Assembly: GCA_008931825.1 (NCBI GenBank)
Contig: QXVZ01022317.1
Location: forward strand, 1 to 28,483
DNA: 28,483 bases
Source of the DNA: Phallusia fumigata
Taxonomy: Eukaryota > Chordata > Ascidiacea > Phlebobranchia > Ascidiidae
Reading direction: 5' to 3'
The notes beneath the pieces were generated by a model. It ran no database searches. It worked only from the letters and a program-made list of their open reading frames with translations, and was not told where the DNA came from. This document shows positions 23,001-28,483 of this stretch, piece after piece (the stretch's first letter is position 1; every line of letters starts with the position of its first letter). The translations under genes and the position numbers were made by a program.

Positions 23001-23451
23001 AGCTTGATCTTCTGCGAACTCTTCCAAACAACAAACACTTTGCTTCTCTGTCGTCTGACGGCATCGAACAATTACGGAGAGTTCTACGTGCCTACAGCAT
23101 CCACAACCCCAGCATAGGGTANAATGTATTCACAACTTACTATTTCTCTGGCAGTTATGTTTTTATTAAAACAAAGTCCTTATCTTGTGTTCCTAATTTT
23201 ATTTTAGTAATTAACTTTTGAGAACTTTTTGCACCTAAAAGGCGAAAAAACGCCTCCTATGTTCTGCTAGGTCTCTGACAAACATCGCTTTCCAAACGAT
23301 GAACCCTTTTCCTATGCGACGAATCAACCGGCTTCGTCTTTTCCACCTCGAAAAAGTTGAGGCCGAACTGCGGGATCTCGACGTTCTCAGGAAGGGCTTC
23401 GTCAGCCAGAGGCGCCCGGCCCCTGCAGATCGGGATAGCGACGACGATTAG
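14071..23451 (+). CDS. TBC1D2: TBC1 domain family member 2 (Armus-like Rab GTPase-activating protein), TBC core missing
   Basis: Exons: 14071-14139, 14309-14456, 14721-14917, 15278-15479, 15838-16032, 16330-16437, 17040-17206, 17504-17558, 18769-18971, 19725-19850, 20419-20529, 21265-21473, 22065-22238, 22469-22579, 22921-23118, then after a gap 23271-23451 (TAG). Phases match at every join. Domains: PH (about residues 56-160, KLCGYL to LMWWIQELQSQRR), a Ser/Asn-rich linker, coiled coil (about 330-590, with MQNRLLNNEILEL and NSKYLVLLAEM as in TBC1D2/2B), and TBC from about 660 (IRYGVPHELRPKVW, then IELDLLRTLPNNKH with the arginine-finger IxxDxxR). The frame stops at NPSIG, just where YCQG (glutamine finger) should follow, next to the N at 23122. 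About 140-150 residues are lost before LTNIAFQTMNPFPMRRI. Family members act on Rab7 and link Rac1 and autophagy. A tunicate-type single gene may be ancestral to TBC1D2 and TBC1D2B. Confidence 0.92.
15433..15510 (+). repeat. 18-bp direct repeat across an exon-intron boundary
   Basis: TGTAAAATCTGGACTCAT occurs at 15433-15450 inside the fourth TBC1D2 exon and again at 15493-15510 just inside the following intron, exactly 60 bp apart. The two copies are in the same reading frame, so retained intron would repeat VKSGL before a stop. Confidence 0.9.
17559..18768 (+). other. Large TBC1D2 intron with repeat remnants
   Basis: This 1.2-kb intron holds no coding signal. Around 18240-18400 it carries degenerate ACTCG/GACTTGACT-type motifs (e.g. 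cggacttgacttgcactcga) that look like an old interspersed repeat. A second repeat is described at 18521-18683. Other TBC1D2 introns above 300 bp (14918-15277, 15480-15837, 16438-17039, 18972-19724, 19851-20418, 20530-21264, 21474-22064, 22580-22920) show no feature I can name beyond short motifs listed separately. Confidence 0.4.
18521..18683. mobile_element. MITE-like repeat remnant in TBC1D2 intron
   Basis: It begins gcgtaggggcaagaggggtg, has a G-run/C-run hairpin (ggggggacttgtgcccccct), an AT-rich centre, and ends with tgccccctcctagaac and cggcgccatggc. This arrangement resembles the short non-autonomous G-run/C-run repeats seen in many marine invertebrates. The family assignment is from memory of the pattern only. 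Confidence 0.45.
18763..18774 (+). promoter_or_regulatory. Acceptor-donor (recursive-splice-type) junction at a TBC1D2 exon start
   Basis: The sequence tttcag|GTAAGC joins a good acceptor directly to a consensus donor. GTAAGC is also the start of the coding exon 18769-18971 (Gly-Lys-Leu-Pro-Pro). This is the layout of a recursive-splicing exon. Confidence 0.5.
21178..21185. promoter_or_regulatory. CRE-like TGACGTCA
   Basis: Perfect palindromic CREB/ATF consensus in a TBC1D2 intron. Another in the next intron is at 21729-21736; further ones are at 3863-3870 (coding), 4575-4582 and 25746-25753. Only the last has promoter context. Confidence 0.3.
21569..21589 (+). repeat. ATGGAAC tandem repeat, three units
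   Basis: Three perfect 7-bp units in tandem, with a fourth dispersed copy at 21552-21558, in the intron after exon 21265-21473. Likely a small polymorphic minisatellite. Confidence 0.8.
23122..23122. other. Undetermined base, probable contig join inside TBC1D2
   Basis: It lies four bases after the exon ending ...NPSI-GG, in the would-be donor. The next recognisable exon is the last one, so sequence for the centre of the TBC domain is missing here. Confidence 0.8.
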
Positions 23452-23587
23452 ACACGTTTTCGTGTAAATTCTGCTGACGAGATATGCCGACAATTAGATT
23501 GACTACTCGGTTCTATCTAATGCCATTTCTTTTCAAAAGAAACACCCGAAAAACGTTTTGAGTCCTTTCTTCAATCGAATGCTTTGG

Positions 23588-23666
23588 TAGGTGTCGACAA
23601 CCCTTAACATTAAAGAGCGACTTGGGGCATTTTTACTAAATGAACCACTACATTGAGCCATAAAAC
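23588..23666 (+). repeat. Partial copy of the adjacent hAT-like repeat
   Basis: Shares gtcgacaacc, a central gcgacttggggc-like stretch, aaatgaacca and gagccataaaac with 23790-23868. About 80 bp, 202 bp upstream of the fuller copy. It lies in the TBC1D2 3' UTR. Confidence 0.65.
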
Positions 23667-23669
23667 CTT

Positions 23670-23675
23670 AATAAA
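23670..23675 (+). terminator. Polyadenylation signal AATAAA
   Basis: AATAAA 219 nt after the TBC1D2 stop codon; a plausible 3' end that overlaps a repeat copy (23588-23666). Confidence 0.4.
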
Positions 23676-23790
23676 CCCATAAAATGTGAGGTTCATGGTT
23701 ATGTCTTTTGTCTCCAATAAGGAATGCCCGAAATTTTAGAACCAAGTCCATTGTTACTTACACGGGTGAATCCATTCATTAAAAACTGTT

Positions 23791-24050
23791 AGGGGTCGAC
23801 AACCATTGACATTATAACAGCGGTTTGGCCCCTTTTCACCAAATGAACCATTACATGGAGCTAAAACACTGTTTTTCACTGATTTAAGGAAGGTATGTTT
23901 TATAGTCGACTGCTATAGAGCGCTACATTTATAAAAAAAGACCATACTGACTGCAACTCAAACTCACATTCTTGTTCCTTCGGTTCATGGAAACCAGATA
24001 AATGGATAGGGAGTCACATGCGGCTTCGGAGTCATGGGTTGCCGATCGCT
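23791..24050. mobile_element. hAT-like non-autonomous element (MITE)
   Basis: Terminal inverted repeats AGGGGTCGACAACC (23791-23804) and GGTTGCCGATCGCT (24037-24050) match at 11 of 14 positions when inverted. The 3' end also has cacatgcggcttcggagtca, resembling the subterminal part of hAT elements with CAGGGGTCGGCAACC ends. It is 260 bp long with no coding capacity. An 8-bp target duplication is not evident, so it is old. Confidence 0.6.
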
Positions 24051-24910
24051 GAGTTAGGGCAACTACAGTCTAATGTGATTTAATAATTATGAAACAGATG
24101 TATTTCAGTTCCTAATTTCCGTATCGTATAAAAAGCCTAAAAACTATTAATGCAATTGCCAAGTTTTAGTATTTCGCAATCGTGATTAACGTACAGTATT
24201 ATTTTTTTTGGGGGGGGAGACAAAAAACACCGAAAACGACTATTTTCAATACAGTTTTCCCCCAACATTTCAAAATGTTAGTCATTCCTATTCTTGTACA
24301 TATCATTTAATTTTTTCCTACTTAAGTTGAAGCAATTGATAGAACTCGAATCACTATGGCCCCCTTAATACCGCGAAAACATTTTTAATCTCTTTTTGCG
24401 TTCTTGCCCCAGCACCAAACCTTGAGACAAAAAGGTTTTTGGTAATACATGTTGTCCTATTTAACTAGCGCGGACTTTAGTCTACCACTCTAACGTGCAA
24501 TAACACTCGAAATGTTCATTTATACTACTTCTGTTTTCTTCAAAAACATCCTCACACATCAGTCTATGGCAGTACAAATGTCATTGAATGTAGTTTCTTG
24601 GTTTATTAGTTACCTTTTCACAGTAGAACTAAGGTATTGTATCTGATGTACACTTACGTATAAGTTCTTAATTGTTTGTGCAATATGTTAATTAACTGCT
24701 GTATATGTTGTCAATGTCCCAATTGTGTGAAAGCGCTGTGTGGCGAATATGAAGCTGTTTCCTTCTAATTGTTTTTTTTTGCGCTTCAGTCCTTAACTTC
24801 ATCCATCGTGCGTTGCCTTTATTTCCTGCTTCGTGCGTTTCTCCGTCCCGAGTGATTTTCTGCGTTAAAAAAAACTTTCAATGTTGTGGATTCAACTAAG
24901 TGTGAGAAGT

Positions 24911-25238
24911 CAGGTTTCAAACCCAGTTGATGACATTGCTCGATCTAAACCTTTTTTGTTACGCGGCCCAGACAATTAAAAAAAATATCTTGGCCCCTTG
25001 ATTTATCAGCGTGGCAACCTTTCCATATTTTAAACACGAACACACCTTGATTTTAACTAAATAGGCTATAGCGTTTTTTCGAATATGCACCTCAGAGAGA
25101 AACTTGCTTTTCTAGCCCAACAAACCAATTTCCAAAATTTGGGGGATAATAATTGGGATTCTAACGTTTTTACCTAGATCCGTGACCCATTTGCAAACTG
25201 CTCTGTAACCCACATGACCCCGTGGTTGAGAAACACGG
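24911..25238. mobile_element. Second hAT (Charlie-type) MITE remnant
   Basis: The right end read on the minus strand, CCGTGTTTCTCAACCACG (25238-25221), resembles the hAT-Charlie terminus CAGTGTTTCTCAACC and is followed by a gggtca/tgggtcac-rich stretch. The proposed left end caggtttcaaaccc (24911-24924) is degenerate. The interior contains acgcggcccagacaatt. The remainder of 23676-25740 contains nothing else I recognise. Confidence 0.45.
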
Positions 25239-25745
25239 CAGGAAACTTTCAAATTAAGTTTCCTGTTTTTCACATAGGATTTTTACCACTTTACCGAAAA
25301 ATATACATCACATATCCGACGTTAACACCTTAGAAAGTGCGTTAATGTTGTGATTCTGTTTTGTTAACAAAAACCCTCGATTAGTTACAAACACTACAAT
25401 AATAATAAAGGTAACCTACACGTTGAATAAGGAGTCATAGTAGTTAAGCATTTTGCGAAACGTGACCAAAAGAGTAACCGCAAGGCAAGCACAAATATCG
25501 GTTAAAAATTCTTCGTTTTTGATATCGGTTTGGACCGGTTTGAAAGTTTGGCAGGTGACAGAAACCGGAATGTTCCGTTAAGAAAACTTTTAAAACTTGT
25601 TTTTCATCCAGTTTAGAAAATAGGCAAAGCTATAGTCTGGGTGTTTTCATCGAAAATCGGGTAAAAATTGTTTTCGGTTCCCGCCTAAAAGAATCACAAA
25701 ATGCACCGCGCCACATCACCATTTGACATGCTTGAGTAACTTCTG

Positions 25746-25764
25746 TGACGTCACAACCAATCAG
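25746..25764 (+). promoter_or_regulatory. CRE plus CCAAT promoter pair
   Basis: TGACGTCA (25746-25753) and CCAATCAG (25757-25764) are three bases apart. CREB/ATF and NF-Y sites at this spacing are a common core-promoter pair. A donor follows about 100 nt downstream. Confidence 0.55.
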
Positions 25765-25799
25765 CTTTCGAGCTTCTGTCTTGTCAAAGTCGTTCCTTC

Positions 25800-25866
25800 C
25801 TTTGCGAAGTCATTTGCTTGATGGAATTGGTGGCGTGCGGAGGTTGAAGTCTGGCGGTGTTACAAG
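25800..25866 (+). other. Probable non-coding first exon of an unidentified plus-strand gene
   Basis: The sequence after the CRE/CCAAT pair ends at a good donor, tacaag|GTAAAT (25867). An ATG at 25820 opens only a short frame. The start coordinate is approximate. Coding exons of this gene must lie further right, perhaps outside the window. Confidence 0.4.
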
Positions 25867-26590
25867 GTAAATTTGCGTTTGTTTCTTAATGTGCTGTAAA
25901 TGTTAACTTACTGCCATAGATTGGAGTGTTGGGAGTTCGACTTATGATCTACTACGAGTTTAACCCATGAGTAGGAATTTAGCCTGTATGTTTATTGTAA
26001 TGCTTCCACCTTGAACATAACAGTTGGCATTAAAAGTATTCAGTGCAAGCCAGTGTTCATTGCATGTGTAGTTTACTAAAAACAGCTGTTTAAACTTGAT
26101 CTCGTCTAAAAGATGTACTTTTTTGCAGCACTTATTCACGTGAACTTGACACCACCAGAAGTTCTGCAGCTTTAATCCGCCGCCAAGTTCAGGTAAACAA
26201 AACTCCATAAATTTAAATCTTTCTTGACAAGATTGCAAACTTAACCAGTCAAAAACCAGCAATAAAAAGCGCTTACCACCCCGACAACTTCATTAACACC
26301 TGCTTATCTGCTTTTTTGTGACGTAACAAAGGGCGCTTTTTCCATCGGCACTGATTACAAAACTGCTTCCAGCGCATTTCTTGCCTATAGTAGTTACGGC
26401 TTGTCCGCTGTGACCAGCAATGTTTTTCTACTGTTTGCAATTACTATAGGTCTTTTTTTGAAACGCGGTGTTATTTCAATTTAATAATATAATATGTTTG
26501 TTGGCAGGTTCAGCTCATCTCTCCATCACATTCATCTTCACCCGTTCCTCTTCTAATCAACTAACATTCCTTAACTTCAAACATTTATTC

Positions 26591-26822
26591 GTTAGTTAAC
26601 ATAGGAGTCTGTCGTGGGTCAACCGGGATTACGGAATTGTTAGGCCTAACTTAGGCTAACTGGCGCTAGGGGTGAGTGGCCGTGACTTTATCCCTTCTTG
26701 GCTTCGTCAACAGGGGATAAAAGCAGGCCCAAGTCAGGAGTGCTACTGATGACAGATAGTTGGCGCTAGGGCTAGAACTACGGTGGCACTCGATAACTAG
26801 GGTTCAGGTTAGTTAACATAGG
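26591..26822. repeat. Two interleaved direct-repeat pairs
   Basis: GTTAGTTAACATAGG is repeated perfectly 217 bp apart, and TGGCGCTAGGG 100 bp apart within it. A CTTTATCCC / GGGATAAA hairpin lies between (about 26687-26721). Probably a mobile-element remnant. Confidence 0.6.
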
Positions 26823-27154
26823 TGGGGTACGTTTGGGATTCGCGCGCCACGTAGGGACCTATATTAGATCGATTTCTAGCTAGGTGTGGCGCGTTGTTAA
26901 ATGGCTTTAGTTAAAATAAGGTGCGCATAGAAACACGGCCTGGGCATGGCCTCCACCGCATTGCATTGGCCGCGGTGCAGGCGGGACCTAGTAGGGACAC
27001 CGCTACTTCCAACGGCCTTAAGTCCGAGGGGCCGGCTTTGCATTTAGCCCGAACAGTCTCGCGATCCACCCTGGTAGGGCGCAAACTTTTAATAAATTTT
27101 CCAGCCCTGCGTTTGCGTAAAATATCTGGGTCATTGCGGGGGGACTCGATGGGC

Positions 27155-27209
27155 AAGGGACAGTGATGCGATGTTGTTGAGTTATACGCCTTAAACGTCA
27201 CTGTCCCTT
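27155..27209. repeat. Perfect 12-bp inverted repeat
   Basis: AAGGGACAGTGA (27155-27166) and TCACTGTCCCTT (27198-27209) are exact complements around a 31-nt loop. They sit at the right end of a GC-rich block and may be a foldback or an element terminus. Confidence 0.75.
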
Positions 27210-27674
27210 TTAAAAAATGGTTGCGCCTATATTAAATGTAATTATAGGGCGGTGGTTTTTGACGTCGGGTTTTGACCAGCTTTTATTATCCATACTTGTA
27301 CATCCAGTTCAAGGTTTTCCTACCATAAAGAAGCCGCGAATTGGGTATCAAGCATGTGATATAATTACTCCTTTTTCCTAACCATACGATTTCCAACATT
27401 TCGCCGGTTAAAAATGCCCCATATTCCCATTTTGCTGGTCAAGCCCATTTGCTTTTATTTGTGGATTTAGGCTAACTTACTTATTACTAACACCGGTTCC
27501 ATATTCCTGCTTGACCCTGCCATCCTGTCATTATGGGGCATTGGCAATTTGGGTGGTTGAAAACACGACAGACTCACCTTCTACTTTTTCTAGGCTAATT
27601 TGCGGCGGTTGTATGCAGGGCAGTTAGTTGAGGCAAGTTTCGTTGTGTACTTTCACGTCGGCCGCGCAGGGACG

Positions 27675-27770
27675 ATGGCGGTTCCAGCGTTTTTTTTTTC
27701 AGGAAGTACGAGCTCTTTTAACAACGAAGCGGACGAAAAACCGATTCGTGCCGGCGATGAACCAAGCTGA
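27675..27770 (+). CDS. Possible 31-residue small ORF or 3' exon
   Basis: ATGGCGG has a good start context (A at -3, G at +4) and reads in frame through a T10 run to TGA at 27768. The last 21 residues, roughly STSSFNNEADEKPIRAGDEPS, have a coding-like composition. The same residues would form a terminal exon if tttttttttcag (27700-27711) is an acceptor. No homologue is recognised. Confidence 0.25.
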   Translation: MAVPAFFFSGSTSSFNNEADEKPIRAGDEPS

Positions 27771-28072
27771 CCCCATTTCCATCGCAATTCATAAACATAA
27801 AGTATTAATTTTTGAACAATCAAAATGCAACTTAATTTCTGTCGTTTTCCCTTTTTCATCAACAAAATTGTGTGCGGTGTCCACTTTTCTATCCTTTTAT
27901 TTTCCTTTTTAAGCAGACCAGTTCTTGGGGGGTGGTTGTGCCTTTTACATCAGCCCAACAGGTTCTACATGTTGTTGTTGTGTGTTTATTTATTGCCCGT
28001 CGCTCGCTCTAACCATGCGAACCGCCATCGTCAAGTGTTAGTATGCAGAAAATGTGCAGTTGAGACAAAAGT

Positions 28073-28483
28073 CAGGTTTTGCTGTTGTCAGGTTGCAGAT
28101 CTTGTTTAATCTGTGTTTAAGTGTTTGTAACTTTGTTGTTTTCTCAACTTCTTCAAACCTAACCTTGTTTTGTTTTCCAGGTGTCGAAATGTTGGCATTG
28201 GTTCAATTTGGTTTGTAATTACTTTTGTTCCACTCAACATTGGATATTCAGGTATTTTGTAATCTGTATTTCCCAAAGCAAAAAATCCTTTTTTTAAAGA
28301 ACCCTTTTTCCACAGGGTTTTACCATACAAATCTTTTTTACAGATTCTTGTATTTGCAGGTTTTAGTGTTTTTGCAGATTTTCTGTTTTTCAGGTTTTAT
28401 ACAGTTTTAAATGTATTACCTAATCCTTTCTGCAGGTTCTTTGTTTTCCCAGGGTTTATGATATTATTCTCTTTTTCAGGTGT
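28073..28483 (+). repeat. Pyrimidine-rich tract with repeated CAGGT
   Basis: CAGGT occurs at 28073, 28089, 28178, 28249, 28357, 28391, 28433 and 28477, most behind T/C runs, with further CAGG/CAGA variants (28312, 28341, 28375). Units resemble tttttgcaggtttt but spacing is irregular. Confidence 0.6.

Larger units (their letters stand above)
25867..28483 (+). other. Probable long first intron or intergenic DNA, repeat-rich
   Basis: No exon with family resemblance was found. Contents: direct repeats GTTAGTTAACATAGG (26591-26605 and 26808-26822) and TGGCGCTAGGG (26661-26671 and 26761-26771); a GC-rich block 26830-27170 with unrecognised open frames on both strands; a 12-bp inverted repeat at 27155-27209; a short open frame at 27675-27770; an inverted 14-mer (27671/28019); and a CAGGT-rich pyrimidine tract from 27958 to the edge. 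Confidence 0.4.

Noticed and set aside
26911..27201. 96-codon minus-strand frame as a gene
   Set aside because: An equally long plus-strand frame overlaps it and the block is bounded by repeats; GC-rich repeat DNA explains both.
1..28483. CRISPR arrays, bacterial operons, ribosome-binding sites
   Set aside because: The window is eukaryotic with spliced genes; no regularly spaced identical repeats were seen.

Overview
The window reads as a piece of an animal nuclear genome: intron-rich genes with GT/AG introns, AT-rich non-coding DNA and one gene after another on both strands. NF-YA, TBC1D2 (Armus family) and a probable MYBBP1A/Pol5-type nucleolar protein give a metazoan signature. Compact introns, high polymorphism between two near-copies of one segment and the overall style suggest an invertebrate chordate such as a solitary ascidian (Ciona-like). 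The ascidian assignment is an inference from impression, not from a diagnostic marker.

Layout. 1-2165 (minus): 5' part of an ankyrin-repeat gene, five exons, running off the left edge. 2205-3124: non-coding, with a cluster of palindromes and hairpins, ending at an N. 3126-8873 (plus): 3' part of a helical-repeat protein with a very basic C-terminus, probably MYBBP1A. Its last exons occur twice, in two segments of about 1.7 kb separated by a single N at 6963. 8874-9775: tail-to-tail intergenic DNA. 9776-12562 (minus): complete NF-YA, eight coding exons, 370 residues, with a 5' non-coding exon ending at 13333. 13334-14070: divergent promoter region holding CCAAT boxes. 14071-23451 (plus): TBC1D2 with PH domain, coiled coil and part of the TBC domain; the centre of the TBC domain is absent at an N (23122). 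23452-25740: 3' flank with two hAT-like MITE remnants. 25746-25866: a CRE plus CCAAT promoter and a probable non-coding first exon of another plus-strand gene. 25867-28483: probably its first intron, repeat-rich, ending in an array of CAGGT motifs.

Coding exons were reconstructed by hand from splice signals, reading phase and family resemblance. All junctions listed keep frame. The three Ns (3125, 6963, 23122) each fall where a gene model breaks, so they look like contig joins rather than single uncertain bases. The most useful results are the probable haplotype duplication in the MYBBP1A-like gene, the lost TBC core, CCAAT boxes in front of NF-YA itself, a recursive-splice-type exon start in TBC1D2, and the transposon remnants. 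I did not find a convincing new biological system.
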